Notes: generated by a model from the sequence alone, not told the origin. A stretch of 64,000 nt of DNA from Actinomycetospora lemnae (GCF_028737315.1 NZ_JAQZAO010000001.1:434001-498000); one strand, 5' to 3'; numbered from the stretch's first letter, positions 36,054 to 45,504 are shown. A program made the numbers and translations.

Positions 36054-36089
36054 GCACTTTCCACGGCTATAGCCGTGGAAAGTGCTCAC
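36050..36089. terminator. 40-bp perfect palindrome at a convergent gene junction
   Basis: GTGAGCACTTTCCACGGCTA is followed at once by its exact reverse complement. It would form a 20-bp stem in either transcript, and probably terminates both the S9 peptidase gene (whose stop it contains) and the GNAT gene 8 bases beyond. Confidence 0.75.
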
Positions 36090-36096
36090 ACAGGGC

Positions 36097-36585
36097 TCAC
36101 CACAGGTCCCGGCTGTACCAGTGGTGGGCGTAGGGGTTGGCGTTGTAGGGCTCGGTCTCGACGAACCCCTCGCGGGCGTAGAGCGCGCGGGCCTCGAGCA
36201 GGTCGTCGGCGGTGTCGAGCACCAGCCGGCGCAGCCCGGCCTCCCGGGCCAGGTCGGTCAGGTGCACGAGCAGCCGCTTCCCCAGGCCCTGGCCCCGGAC
36301 GTCCGGGTCGACCCACATCCGCTTGATCTCCCCCGCGCCGGGCGGGACGTCGGCGCCCTCGAACCGCAGGCCCCCGCACGCCACCACCCGCTCGCCCTGC
36401 TTGGCGACGACGAAGATCCCCGAGGGCGGGGTGAGCGCCAGCGGGTCGTCGGCGATGAGCTCCTCGGACCACTGCGGCTCGGGCGCCTTGTCCGGCCACC
36501 GGCGGGCGAGCTCGCCGGCGTAGGCGCGCAGGGCGGTGAGCCCGTCGGGCGAGTCGGGGCGCACGGCCGTCAGGACGATCTCCAC
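36097..36585 (-). CDS. GNAT family N-acetyltransferase
   Basis: A 162-aa GNAT protein. The CoA-binding stretch is MWVDPDVRGQGLGKRLL, preceded by GEIKR and followed by LYAREGFVETEPYN. The end YAHHWYSRDLW is common in actinobacterial members of this group. Substrate unknown. GTG start. It is followed on the same strand side by no partner; the VOC gene lies 21 bases upstream. Confidence 0.8.
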   Translation of the reverse strand: MEIVLTAVRPDSPDGLTALRAYAGELARRWPDKAPEPQWSEELIADDPLALTPPSGIFVVAKQGERVVACGGLRFEGADVPPGAGEIKRMWVDPDVRGQGLGKRLLVHLTDLAREAGLRRLVLDTADDLLEARALYAREGFVETEPYNANPYAHHWYSRDLW

Positions 36586-36606
36586 GCCCCCATCCTGCCG
36601 ACCCGA

Positions 36607-37005
36607 TCAGCGGTACTCGGGAGCCACCTCGCCCTCCCAGTCCACGAGCTGCACGATCACTCGGTTCGGGTCGCGCACCTGGAACGCGCGCTCGCCCCAG
36701 GGCTCGGGGGTCAGCGGCATCGTGATCGTCACGCCCTCGCGCTCGAGGCGCGCCAGCTCGCCCTCCAGGTCGTCGACGACGAACGCGAGGATCAGTCCGG
36801 CGGCGTGCTCGTCGCGCTGGTCGGCAGGCAGGGACTCCAGGCCCGTCCGCAGGAACACGACCGACATCCCGGCGTCCTCGCGCTGCAGCGACGCGAAGCC
36901 GTCGGCGGCCATCGTCTCGGTGAACCCGAAGTGCTCGACGAGGAAGGCCGCCGAGGCCGCCGGGTCGGCGACGTTGAGCGAGACCGCGGACGCGGTGATC
37001 TCCAT
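36607..37005 (-). CDS. VOC family protein (glyoxalase/bleomycin-resistance fold)
   Basis: A 132-aa single-domain VOC protein, with SLNVADPAASAAFLVEHFGF at the start and QVRDPNRVIVQLVDW at the end. The ATG at 37005 has GAGAGGGG upstream. It is divergent from a TetR gene with a shared 59-base promoter region carrying repeated GTAC elements, so TetR probably controls it. Reaction unknown. Confidence 0.75.
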   Translation of the reverse strand: MEITASAVSLNVADPAASAAFLVEHFGFTETMAADGFASLQREDAGMSVVFLRTGLESLPADQRDEHAAGLILAFVVDDLEGELARLEREGVTITMPLTPEPWGERAFQVRDPNRVIVQLVDWEGEVAPEYR

Positions 37006-37018
37006 GGGGTACCCCTCT

Positions 37019-37051
37019 CTCCGTACGCTGTACAACGTACGCCGTACGGAG
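37019..37051. promoter_or_regulatory. Candidate TetR operator between VOC and TetR genes
   Basis: CTCCGTACG (37019-37027) is inverted exactly at 37043-37051 (CGTACGGAG), with two more GTAC units between. It lies in the centre of the 59-base divergent promoter region. Confidence 0.55.
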
Positions 37052-37064
37052 ACGATGTGCCACG

Positions 37065-37817
37065 ATGGCCGCCGTGGCCCCCGACCCCGCGCGCACGCTC
37101 GCGCTGCTGTGGCGGGTCGAGCCCGTCGGCGGCGCCCGGGGACCGCGACGCGGTCTCGACCTCGACGACGTCGTCGCCCGCGCCACCGCCCTCGCCGACG
37201 CCGGCGGGCCCGACGGGCTCGCGACCCTGGGCGTCCGGGCGCTCGCCCGGGAGCTGGGCGTCGCCCCGATGACGCTCTACACCTACGTGCCCGGGCGCGA
37301 GGAGCTCGCCGACCTCGTCGTCGACGCCGCCTACGCCGCCATGCCCCGACGGGACACCACGGGCCGGCCCTGGCGCGAACGGCTCACCGCGGTCGCCGAG
37401 GAGAACCGCGCGCTCCACCGCGCCCACCCCTGGGCCGCGCGCGTCGACCCGGGCCGGCCGGTGCTCGGGCCCGGCGAGACGGCGAAGTACGAGCACGAGC
37501 TGGCCGCGTTCGACGAGCTCGCCGAGCTCGCGGACCTCGACGACGTCGACCGCGACGCCGCCCTGACGTTCCTGCTCGACGTCACGCGGGCGGCCGCGCT
37601 GGTCGAGCAGCAGTCGGCCGGGGACGGCGACGGCGCCGCCTGGTGGGCCGCCCGCGCCCCGGTGCTCGAGCGGGTGCTCGACCCCGAGCGCTACCCCCGC
37701 GCGGTCCGGGTGGGGGCCGCGGCCGGCGCGGCGCAGGACTCCGCCCGCGACCCCGACCGCGCCTGGCGCTTCGGCCTCGCCCGGGTGCTCGACGGCCTCG
37801 CGGCGCTCATCGACTGA
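37065..37817 (+). CDS. TetR/AcrR family transcriptional regulator
   Basis: A 250-aa regulator. The helix-turn-helix is GVRALARELGVAPMTLYTYV (about residues 61-80), followed by the usual PGREELADLVVD. The C-terminal domain is of the TetR_C type (helical, with EENRALHRAHPW). It is divergent from the VOC gene, its probable target, and the shared region has a palindromic operator candidate. Confidence 0.8.
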   Translation: MAAVAPDPARTLALLWRVEPVGGARGPRRGLDLDDVVARATALADAGGPDGLATLGVRALARELGVAPMTLYTYVPGREELADLVVDAAYAAMPRRDTTGRPWRERLTAVAEENRALHRAHPWAARVDPGRPVLGPGETAKYEHELAAFDELAELADLDDVDRDAALTFLLDVTRAAALVEQQSAGDGDGAAWWAARAPVLERVLDPERYPRAVRVGAAAGAAQDSARDPDRAWRFGLARVLDGLAALID

Positions 37818-37861
37818 ACGGCTCCTTGGCGCAGACCTGCTGGCAGCGCTTCCATGGGCCG

Positions 37862-38575
37862 ATGGCGGTGGCGGTCCTGCTCCACGGCGGGTGGCACGGC
37901 GGCTGGGTGTGGCGTCCGGTCGCCGCGCGGCTGCGGGCCGCCGGCCACGAGGTGCACACGCCGACGCTGACCGGCGTCGGGGACCGCGCGCACCTCCACG
38001 GGCCGCACGTCGGGCTGGGGACGCACGTCCAGGACGTCGTCGCGACGCTGCACATGGAGGACCTCCACGACGTCCTGCTCGTCGGGCACAGCTCGAGCGG
38101 CGTGGTCATCACCGGCGTCGCGCAGCGCGCCCCGGAGCGGCTCGCGGGCCTGGTCTACCTCGACGCGTTCGTCCCGGAGCCCGGGAGGTCCCTCCACGAC
38201 CTGCTGCCCCCGGAGCGCCGCGCCTTCTTCCTCCGCCACGTCGACGCGGCGGACCGGATCGTGCTGGACCCGGAGGTCGCGATGGACGGCTGGGCCATCC
38301 GCGACGAGCGCCTGCGGGCCTGGGTGGGCCCCCGCCTGACGCCCCAGCCCCGTCGCGGCCCCGACGACCCGCTGCCCGACGAGCCGGTCCCGGCGCTTCC
38401 CCGTTGGTACGTCCACTGCACGGACAAGCCCGGGTTCGACGTCTTCGCGGGCTTCGCCGACGCCGCCCGCGGGGACGCGTCGTGGCGCGGCGTCGAGGTC
38501 CTCGACACCGGCCACGACGCGATGGTCACCGACCCGGAGGGGACGGCGCGGGTGCTCCTGGCCCTGCTGGGGTGA
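37862..38575 (+). CDS. Alpha/beta hydrolase (esterase, methylesterase/pyrethroid hydrolase-like)
   Basis: A 237-aa hydrolase of the small esterase type. It opens with AVLLHGGWHGGWVW, then HTPTLTGVGDRAHL, nucleophile GHSSSGVV, and catalytic His in DTGHDAMV. Related proteins hydrolyse plant-type esters or polyketide intermediates; the substrate here is unknown. The ATG at 37862 is the only good start. Its last 50 bases overlap the convergent MFS gene, which is unusual. Confidence 0.75.
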   Translation: MAVAVLLHGGWHGGWVWRPVAARLRAAGHEVHTPTLTGVGDRAHLHGPHVGLGTHVQDVVATLHMEDLHDVLLVGHSSSGVVITGVAQRAPERLAGLVYLDAFVPEPGRSLHDLLPPERRAFFLRHVDAADRIVLDPEVAMDGWAIRDERLRAWVGPRLTPQPRRGPDDPLPDEPVPALPRWYVHCTDKPGFDVFAGFADAARGDASWRGVEVLDTGHDAMVTDPEGTARVLLALLG

Positions 38576-39770
38576 GCACGTGCCGATCGCGCCCGGCGCC
38601 CCACCCCACGGCGATCAGCGGCGCGACGAGCACCAGCATCACGACCAGCGGCACCGTCCAGCCCCCGGTGGCGTCGTGCAGCGCGCCGAGGGCGAACGGC
38701 CCGAGCGCGGCGAGCGTGTACCCGACGCCCTGGGCCATCGCCGAGAGCTCGGCGGTGTGCTCGGTGTCGGGCGAGCGCAGGGTGATGAGCAGCAGCCCGA
38801 GGGCGATGTTCGAGCCCTGCGCGATCCCGAGCAGCACCATCCACAGCACCGCCAGCGTGTCGGGCGCGAGGAGCAGCCCGACGTAGCCGGCGACGTAGAA
38901 CAGGCACGTCGTGGTCACGACGAGGCTCTGCGACGGGCGGCGCATCGCGAACGACGGCGCCGTCGCCGAGAACACCAGCCCGACGAACCCGGCGAGCGAG
39001 AGCAGGAAGCCGCCCTCGGCCGGGGTGCGCCCGGCGTCGACGAAGATCGTCGGGATCCAGGCCGACATCGCGTAGAACTGCAGCGACTGCAGCCCCATGA
39101 AGAGCGTGACCTGCCACGCGAGCGGGTCGCGCAGCAGCGCGCTGCGCAGCGTCGGGCCCTCCCGCGGCGGCGGCGGGGGCACCGTGCGCCGGCGCGCCCG
39201 CGGCAGCCAGACGACCAGCGTCGCGACCGTCAGGAGCCCCCACAGCCCGAGGGTGGCGCTCCAGTCCAGGCCGGTGACCCGCTGCAGCGGCACCGTCAGC
39301 GCCGCCGCCACCGCGCCCCCGCCGGTGAGCACCATGGAGTACGCGCCGGTCATCGCGCCCGTGCGGTGCGGGAAGTCGCGCTTGACCAGCGTCGGCAGGG
39401 AGACGTTGCCGACCGCGATCGCCGTGCCGACGAGCACGCTGCCGACGAGGATGACGGCCAGCGAGGAGACCAGCCGCAGCGCGATCCCGGCCGCGAGCAC
39501 CACCAGCGCCGCGACGAGCAGCCGCTCGAGGCCCCAGCGGCGGGCCAGGCGCGGCGCGACCGGCGCGAGGAGACCGAAGCAGAGCACCGGCAGGCTGGTC
39601 AGCAGCCCGGCGATGCCGCTGGAGACCCCGAGCGCGTCCCTGGCCTGGTCGACCAGCGGCGCGACGCCGACCACCGGCGGGCGCAGGTTGGCCGCGAGCA
39701 GCAGCACCGCGAACGCGGCGAGGGCGCCGCCGCGGCGCACCGCCGTCGCGGTGGTGGTCGGGGCACTCAT
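38526..39770 (-). CDS. MFS transporter, CynX/NimT family
   Basis: A 414-aa, 12-span transporter. The opening AVLLLAANLRPPVVGVAPLV is characteristic of the cyanate/2-nitroimidazole (CynX/NimT) family, as are SLPVLCFGLLAPVAP and LPTLVKRDFPHRTGAMTG. The substrate is unknown. The ATG start overlaps the patatin gene stop by ATGA. The 3' end overlaps the convergent esterase gene by 50 bases. Confidence 0.8.
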   Translation of the reverse strand: MSAPTTTATAVRRGGALAAFAVLLLAANLRPPVVGVAPLVDQARDALGVSSGIAGLLTSLPVLCFGLLAPVAPRLARRWGLERLLVAALVVLAAGIALRLVSSLAVILVGSVLVGTAIAVGNVSLPTLVKRDFPHRTGAMTGAYSMVLTGGGAVAAALTVPLQRVTGLDWSATLGLWGLLTVATLVVWLPRARRRTVPPPPPREGPTLRSALLRDPLAWQVTLFMGLQSLQFYAMSAWIPTIFVDAGRTPAEGGFLLSLAGFVGLVFSATAPSFAMRRPSQSLVVTTTCLFYVAGYVGLLLAPDTLAVLWMVLLGIAQGSNIALGLLLITLRSPDTEHTAELSAMAQGVGYTLAALGPFALGALHDATGGWTVPLVVMLVLVAPLIAVGWGAGRDRHVLTPAGPGAPAPSPPGR

Positions 39771-40666
39771 GCCCAGGACCGCGCGACCTCGGCGGCGCGA
39801 GCGCGGCCCTGCTCCCGGCCGGCCTTCGCCGACGCCGGCATGGTGGCCGGGTCGAGCACGTTGGTGCCGAACGCCGCGACCGCGGTCTCGTCGGCGAGGA
39901 TCGCGACCGCGGTGGTCTCCGGGTGCTGCTCCTGGCGGTGCTCGATCTCCTGGGTCACCGACCGGAACGGGCCGCCCGCCGGCGGGTCGAGCGGGGCGAC
40001 GACGAGCAGCCGGTCGGCCGGCCCGGTGATCTCGAAGCCGTCGTCGTCGGCGCGCGCCACGTGCACCACCGACGCGACGCCGCCGTCCATGTAGCGCCAC
40101 TTGCCGACCGTCATCGGCGGCCACACGCCGGGCACCGCGCAGCTCGCGGCCACCGCGTCGACGAGGCGGACGCGGGCGTCCCGGGTGAAGACCGCGAGGT
40201 CACCGGACTGCGCGTCGACCGCGGTGATGCGCAGGTCGGTCGCCGGCCACTCCTTGATCGGCAGGCGGGCGTCGATGACCTCGAGCCGCTCGGCCTCCGG
40301 CGGCGTGTCCGCGGCCAGCGCCCAGGCCCCGAGCCGGGCCCGCATCTCCCCGGCGTCGCGAGCGCCGGCCATCGCCGCGGCGAGCTCGGCGCCGAGGGCC
40401 TCCATGTCCAGGTTCGCGGGCGGACCCGTGGTGGCCGACGCGCCGGCGAGGTGCTCCTCATGCACGGCGGCGAGGTCCACACCGGTGGTCAGGAGCGTGC
40501 CGACGACGGAGCCGGCGGAGGTGCCGACCACGCGGTCCGCGAGGCCGAGGTCGACGCCGCCCTCGGCCAGACCGACGAGCACCCCCACCTCCCACGCGAT
40601 GCCGGCGAGACCTCCGCCGCCGAGGACGAGGGCACGGGTCGGACGGGTGCGAGCGTCGGCGGTCAC
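39767..40666 (-). CDS. Patatin-like phospholipase
   Basis: A 299-aa patatin-fold lipid hydrolase. Oxyanion hole LGGGGLAGIAWEVGVL, nucleophile Ser in GTSAGS and the catalytic Asp in YMDGGVAS. It would release fatty acids from phospholipids or other acyl esters. GTG at 40666 preferred over GTG at 40681, because the second places GGAGGTGG at a workable distance. It is coupled to the downstream MFS gene. Confidence 0.85.
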   Translation of the reverse strand: MTADARTRPTRALVLGGGGLAGIAWEVGVLVGLAEGGVDLGLADRVVGTSAGSVVGTLLTTGVDLAAVHEEHLAGASATTGPPANLDMEALGAELAAAMAGARDAGEMRARLGAWALAADTPPEAERLEVIDARLPIKEWPATDLRITAVDAQSGDLAVFTRDARVRLVDAVAASCAVPGVWPPMTVGKWRYMDGGVASVVHVARADDDGFEITGPADRLLVVAPLDPPAGGPFRSVTQEIEHRQEQHPETTAVAILADETAVAAFGTNVLDPATMPASAKAGREQGRARAAEVARSWA

Positions 40667-40736
40667 GGCGCCACCTTCCACCTCCGCGGCACGCTCCGCA
40701 CGCGCGATGTCACGGATCGCACTCCGTTCGACCGGG

Positions 40737-41768
40737 TCACGTGGGTGGCAGGCGCACCAGGAGGTCGTAGAGCCGGGTCGTCTGCTCCGGATCCTGGTTG
40801 TCGTCGCTGACGAGCAGGACCCGCAGCGCGCCGTCGGGCGTGCGTCCGAGCACCGTCATGCCCTCGACGTTGTCGAGCAGCGGGTTCGGCTGCGCCTGCG
40901 CGGCGGTGGCGCCGAGGTCCGGGCACGCGCCGAGGTCCGCGAGCAGGGCGCGGGCGATCGGCGCCGGCCCGCCGGTGGGCGGCAGCTCCGGCGTCCCGGT
41001 GACGTCGGCGGCGCCGCGCGGGTCGGCGAGCGCGAGGTGCACGGTGTTGCCGACGCCGCGTGTGTAGGAGCGCTCGACGACGAGCAGGCGCCCGTCGCCG
41101 GTGGCGGCGAGCTCGGCGACGTCGAGGCCGGGGTCGGGGAGGTACGCCCACTGCGGGCCCGGCCACGTCACGATGCGCCGTACCGCCGGGTCGTCACCGT
41201 CGAGCGGGCCCTCCATCGCGGCGACGACCGGGCCGCCGGGGGCGAGCACCGCGACGCCCTCGAGGCTCGCGTTGCCCGCCGCGCGGTCGGCCAGGCCCGC
41301 CGGCACGTCGAGGCGTCCCAGGAGCCGGCCGTCGCGGTCGTAGCGGTGCACCGCGGGTGCGCGCTCGGTGGCGACCAGCCGCGTCCCGTCGGCGTCGACC
41401 GCGAGCCCCTCGGTGTCGAGGGCGGCACCGTCCTCGTCGGCCAGGGGCGTCACACCCGTCGGCTCGCGCGTGCGCGGGTCGAGGGTGAACAGCACCGAGC
41501 GGTCGCCCAACGCCAGCAGGGCGCCGTCGCGATCGACGCCGAGCCCGGACAGGCCGGCGACCGACCACGTGCGCCGGGCGCCGTACTCCCGGCCGTCGAG
41601 GACGTCGGAGAAGCCGGTGATCGCGACGCTCGGCGAGCACGGCTGAGGTGCGACGCTCGCCGACGTCGGGCCGGCCGGCGGGGCGCCGCACGCGGCGAGC
41701 ACCGCCAGCAGGACCGCCAGCAGGACCGCCGTCGCCACTGCCCGCGCCACCCCGACACCGTGCCGCAC
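40737..41768 (-). CDS. Esterase-like (phytase-like domain) lipoprotein
   Basis: A 343-aa secreted protein. The signal is hydrophobic (AVLLAVLLAVLAAC) with a lipobox Cys at about residue 27. The rest resembles the 'esterase-like activity of phytase' domain, a beta-propeller: EGLAVDADGTRLVATERAP, NASLEGVAVLAPGG and DNVEGMTVLG. It ends with LLVSDDNQDPEQTTRLYDL. Likely extracellular; substrate unknown. GTG start chosen to give the complete signal peptide. Confidence 0.75.
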   Translation of the reverse strand: MRHGVGVARAVATAVLLAVLLAVLAACGAPPAGPTSASVAPQPCSPSVAITGFSDVLDGREYGARRTWSVAGLSGLGVDRDGALLALGDRSVLFTLDPRTREPTGVTPLADEDGAALDTEGLAVDADGTRLVATERAPAVHRYDRDGRLLGRLDVPAGLADRAAGNASLEGVAVLAPGGPVVAAMEGPLDGDDPAVRRIVTWPGPQWAYLPDPGLDVAELAATGDGRLLVVERSYTRGVGNTVHLALADPRGAADVTGTPELPPTGGPAPIARALLADLGACPDLGATAAQAQPNPLLDNVEGMTVLGRTPDGALRVLLVSDDNQDPEQTTRLYDLLVRLPPT

Positions 41769-41849
41769 CGAGGTGAACGGCGTGCGTCGCGGTGATCGAA
41801 GTACCGATACGGACGCTGAGCGTCTGCAAAGGCACTTCGCTGACACCCC

Positions 41850-44237
41850 TCAGCCGCGGCGCGACTCGGCCTCGGCGACCCGCTCGATCACCGTAAGCAC
41901 GCTGTCGGGGTTCAGCGACATCGAGTCGATGCCCTGCTCGACGAGGAACTCGGCGAGGTCGGGGTGGTCGCTGGGGCCCTGGCCGCAGATGCCGACGTAG
42001 CGGTCCTTGGCGTGGGCCGCCTCGATCAGCATCGTGATCATCTTCTTGACCGCCGGGCTGCGCTCGTCGAACAGGTGCGAGAGCCGGTCGTCGTCGCGGC
42101 CGATGCCGAGGGTGAGCTGGGTGAGGTCGTTGGAGCCGATGGAGAAGCCGTCGAAGCGGTCGGCGAACTCGTCGGCCTGCAGCACGTTCGACGGGATCTC
42201 GGCCATGACGTAGACCTGCAGGTCGTCGCGGCCGCGCTCGAGCCCGTAGCCGGCCATGGTCTCGAGGACCCGGTCGGCCTCCTCGGGCGTGCGGCAGAAC
42301 GGGACCATGACGACGACGTTGGTGAAGCCCATCTCGGTGCGCACGCGCTGCAGCGCCCGGCACTCGAGCGCGAACGCCTCCTTGTACTCGTCGCTGTAGT
42401 AGCGCGACGCCCCGCGCCACCCGAGCATCGGGTTCTCCTCGTCGGGCTCGAACTGCGTCCCGCCGAGCAGACCGGCGTACTCGTTGGTCTTGAAGTCCGA
42501 CAGCCGCACGACGACGGGCTCCGGGTACTGCGAGGCGGCGATCGTCGCGACCCCGCGGGCGAGGTGGTCGACGAAGTACTCGCCCTTGTCCTCCCAGCCG
42601 GCGGTGAGCTCCTCGATCTGCGCCCTTGCGTCCGCGTCCTCGACCTCGTCGAGGTGCAGCAGCGCCAGCGGGTGGGCCTGGATGACGTTGTTGACCAGGT
42701 ACTCCATGCGCGCCAGGCCGATGCCGTGCGCGGGCAGGCGCCACCACTGCATGGCCGCCGCGGGGCTGCCGATGTTCATCATCACGCGCGTCGTCGGCTG
42801 CGGCACCGACTCGAGGTCGAGCTCGCGCTCCTCGTAGGCGAGCAACCCCTCGTAGACGTGCCCCTCGTCGCCCTCGACGCAGGAGATCGTCACCTCGCGG
42901 CCGTCGGTGAGCAGCTCGGTGGCGTTGCCGGACCCGACGATCGCCGGCACGCCGAGCTCGCGGCTGACGATCGCGGCGTGCGAGGTGCGCCCGCCGCGGT
43001 CGGTGACGATCGCGGCGGCGCGGCGCATGATCGGCACCCAGTCCGGGTCGGTCATCTCGGTGACCAGGACCTTGCCGTCCTCGAACCGGTCGACGTCGTC
43101 GGCGGACGCGATGACCTGCACCTCGCCGGCCGCGATCGCCTGCCCGATCGCGAGCCCGGACAGGATCACCTCGCCGGTCTCGGTGAGGCTGAAGGTGGAG
43201 AGCGTCCCGGCGCCGGCGCGCGACTGCACGGTCTCGGGGCGCGCCTGCACGACGAACAGGTCGCCGCTGCGGCCGTCCTTGGCCCACTCGACGTCCATGG
43301 GACGTTCGTAGTGCGCCTCGATGACGCTGCCCCAGCGGGCGAGCGCGAGGATCTCGTCGTCGGTCAGGACCGTCGCGCGGCGCTCCTCGTCGGTGGTCTC
43401 GACGTTCTCGGTCGGCTCAGAGTCGGGGCCGGCGTCGGTGTAGACGAGCTTGCGCTCCTTGGCCCCGATCGTCTTCGCGAGGATCGGGACGAGCTCCTCG
43501 CGGTCGAGGAACGGCTTGTAGACCGTGTACTGGTCGGGAGTGACCTCGCCGCCCACGACGTTCTCGCCGAGACCCCAGGCGGCGTTGATGATCGCGGTGT
43601 CGGGGAAGCCGGTGTCGGAGTCGATCGTGAACATGACCCCGGCGGAGCCGAGGTCGGAGCGCACCATCTTCTGGATGCCGATCGAGAGCGCCACGTCGGT
43701 GTGCTCGAAGCCCTGCTCGACGCGGTAGCTGATCGCGCGGTCGGTGAACAGCGAGGCGTAGCAGTCGCGGCAGGCCGCGAGCAGGGCGTCGGCGCCGGTG
43801 ATGTTGAGGTAGGTGTCCTGCTGGCCCGCGAAGCTCGCGTCGGGCAGGTCCTCGGCGGTCGCGCTGCTGCGCACCGCGACGTCGACGTCGGTCGTCTCGT
43901 AGCGCTCCCCCAGCTCCGCGTACGCCGACCGGATCGCCTCCGCGGTCGCCTCCGGGAACTCCGACTGCGCGAACAGGTCACGGACGGCCGCGCCGGCGTC
44001 GGCGAGCTCCCGGGAGCCGTCGGCGAGCTCGCCGAGGATGCCGGCGATCTTCTCGTCGAGGTGGTTGTGCGCGAGGAACGTGCGGTAGGCCGTCGCCGTC
44101 GTCGCGAAGCCGCCCGGGACCCGGATGCCGCGCCCGGCGAGGTTCCCGATCATCTCGCCGAGCGAGGCGTTCTTCCCGCCCACCTCCTCGACGTCACCGG
44201 ATCCCACCGTCTCCAGCCAGCGCACCTCGTCGGCCAC
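41850..44237 (-). CDS. ppsA: Phosphoenolpyruvate synthase
   Basis: A 795-aa enzyme converting pyruvate and ATP to phosphoenolpyruvate, AMP and phosphate, for gluconeogenesis. The N-terminal ATP-binding domain has GGKNASLGEM and VRSSATAEDLPDASFAGQQ. The phosphohistidine is in DRGGRTSHAAIVSREL. The C-terminal TIM-barrel has MVPFCRTPEEA and GICGQGPSDHPDLAEFL with the catalytic Cys. GTG start with a GGAGGAGG site. Confidence 0.95.
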   Translation of the reverse strand: MADEVRWLETVGSGDVEEVGGKNASLGEMIGNLAGRGIRVPGGFATTATAYRTFLAHNHLDEKIAGILGELADGSRELADAGAAVRDLFAQSEFPEATAEAIRSAYAELGERYETTDVDVAVRSSATAEDLPDASFAGQQDTYLNITGADALLAACRDCYASLFTDRAISYRVEQGFEHTDVALSIGIQKMVRSDLGSAGVMFTIDSDTGFPDTAIINAAWGLGENVVGGEVTPDQYTVYKPFLDREELVPILAKTIGAKERKLVYTDAGPDSEPTENVETTDEERRATVLTDDEILALARWGSVIEAHYERPMDVEWAKDGRSGDLFVVQARPETVQSRAGAGTLSTFSLTETGEVILSGLAIGQAIAAGEVQVIASADDVDRFEDGKVLVTEMTDPDWVPIMRRAAAIVTDRGGRTSHAAIVSRELGVPAIVGSGNATELLTDGREVTISCVEGDEGHVYEGLLAYEERELDLESVPQPTTRVMMNIGSPAAAMQWWRLPAHGIGLARMEYLVNNVIQAHPLALLHLDEVEDADARAQIEELTAGWEDKGEYFVDHLARGVATIAASQYPEPVVVRLSDFKTNEYAGLLGGTQFEPDEENPMLGWRGASRYYSDEYKEAFALECRALQRVRTEMGFTNVVVMVPFCRTPEEADRVLETMAGYGLERGRDDLQVYVMAEIPSNVLQADEFADRFDGFSIGSNDLTQLTLGIGRDDDRLSHLFDERSPAVKKMITMLIEAAHAKDRYVGICGQGPSDHPDLAEFLVEQGIDSMSLNPDSVLTVIERVAEAESRRG

Positions 44238-44353
44238 CGCGTCCTCCTCCGTCGTGGGCCGCGCGCCCCACGTCCCTCCCCGGGACGAGTGGCGCGCGGC
44301 CGAGCACCGGGCGGAGTCCCCCGTGGCGGCACTGCGGAAAACGGCGGAACGAT

Positions 44354-44737
44354 TCAGGACGGCGCGCGCACCAGCCGGGCCGCCAGCCGGTCGATCTCGG
44401 CCTCGGGATCCGCGGTCAGCCCGGTGTGCACGGGCCCGGGCTGCAGGACGGTGCTGCGCGGCGCGGTCAGCCACCGGAAGCGCTCGCCGGCGGAGAGCAC
44501 CGCCGCCGGGCCCTCGCCCCGCACCGCCCGCTCCCACGCGGCGACGGCGTCGCGCACGGCGTCGAGGTCGGCGTGCGGGGCGAGGGCGCGCACGCGGTCC
44601 GGGTCGAGGTCGGTGCGGGCCGCGAGGTGCTCGCGGTGGCGGCAGTAGAGCAGCACGCCGACGTTGACCAGCTCGCCGCGCTCGATGTCGGGCACCACGC
44701 GCAGCAGGGCGTACTCGAAGGTGTCGCGCTCGCTCAT
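44354..44737 (-). CDS. DUF3037 domain-containing protein
   Basis: A 127-aa DUF3037 protein. It contains FEYALLRVVPDIERGELVNVG, the family signature, and RFRWLTAPRSTVLQPGPVHTGL. Its function is unknown. DUF3037 genes are regularly found directly beside HipA-like kinase genes. Here the ATG start overlaps the HipA-like stop by ATGA, so the two proteins are probably made together and may form a complex. Confidence 0.85.
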   Translation of the reverse strand: MSERDTFEYALLRVVPDIERGELVNVGVLLYCRHREHLAARTDLDPDRVRALAPHADLDAVRDAVAAWERAVRGEGPAAVLSAGERFRWLTAPRSTVLQPGPVHTGLTADPEAEIDRLAARLVRAPS

Positions 44738-45504
44738 CGCGGCACCCACGCCTCGCGGGCGTCGAGCCGCGCCAGGAGGTGCTCGACGTAGGCCTCGCGC
44801 CGGGCCTCGGGTGCGGTGCCCGGCTCGTCCAGCCAGCCGTCGGGCACCCGGGCCACGACGTCGCTGAGCAGGGCCCGGTCGACCCGCCCGGCGAGCTCGG
44901 CGTCGGCCTCCGCCCGCGCCGTCGCCGCCGGGGCGAGCACGTGGTCGCCCGCGTCGTAGGGCCGCGCGACGACGGCGTCGGCGCGGGCCCAGGAGTGGTG
45001 GAAGTAGAGGCAGGCGCCGTGGTCGATGAGCCAGAGGTCGCGGTGCCAGCGCAGCAGGTTCGGGTTGCGCCACGACCGGTCGACGTTCTCGACGAACGCG
45101 TCGAACCACAGCACGCACGACGCCTCGAGCGCGCCCACCGTGTGGGCCACCGGGTCGAAGCCGATGGCGCCGGGCAGGAAGTCCATGCCGAGGTTCTCGC
45201 CGCCGCTGCGCGCGAGCAGCTCCTGGACCTCCCAGTCGGGCTCGGCGCGGGCGATCACGGGGTCGAGGTCGAGCACCACCAGCTCGGGCACCCGCAGCCC
45301 CAGGCGACGGGCGAGCTCGCCCGCGATCACCTCGGCGACCAACGCCTTCGCGCCCTGCCCGGCGCCGACGAACTTGGCGACGTAGGTGCCGAGGTCGTCC
45401 GCCTCGACCAGCCCCGGCAGCGAGCCGCCCTCGCGCAGCGGGGTGACGTACCGGGTGGCGACGACCCGCTGCAGCCCCGCCCCGCCACCGTCCACGGGCG
45501 CCAT
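44734..45504 (-). CDS. HipA-like kinase family protein
   Basis: A 256-aa protein of the short HipA-like family, lacking the N-terminal HipA subdomain. It has YVAKFVGAGQGAKALVAEVI (nucleotide-binding part), AFVENVDRSWRNPNLL, which aligns with the NTDRHxxN catalytic loop, and LWLIDHGACLYF, which gives the metal-binding Asp. All kinase residues appear intact. The ATG at 45504 was chosen as the first start at which the sequence looks protein-like. It sits between DUF3037 and a nucleotidyltransferase gene. Confidence 0.75.
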   Translation of the reverse strand: MAPVDGGGAGLQRVVATRYVTPLREGGSLPGLVEADDLGTYVAKFVGAGQGAKALVAEVIAGELARRLGLRVPELVVLDLDPVIARAEPDWEVQELLARSGGENLGMDFLPGAIGFDPVAHTVGALEASCVLWFDAFVENVDRSWRNPNLLRWHRDLWLIDHGACLYFHHSWARADAVVARPYDAGDHVLAPAATARAEADAELAGRVDRALLSDVVARVPDGWLDEPGTAPEARREAYVEHLLARLDAREAWVPR

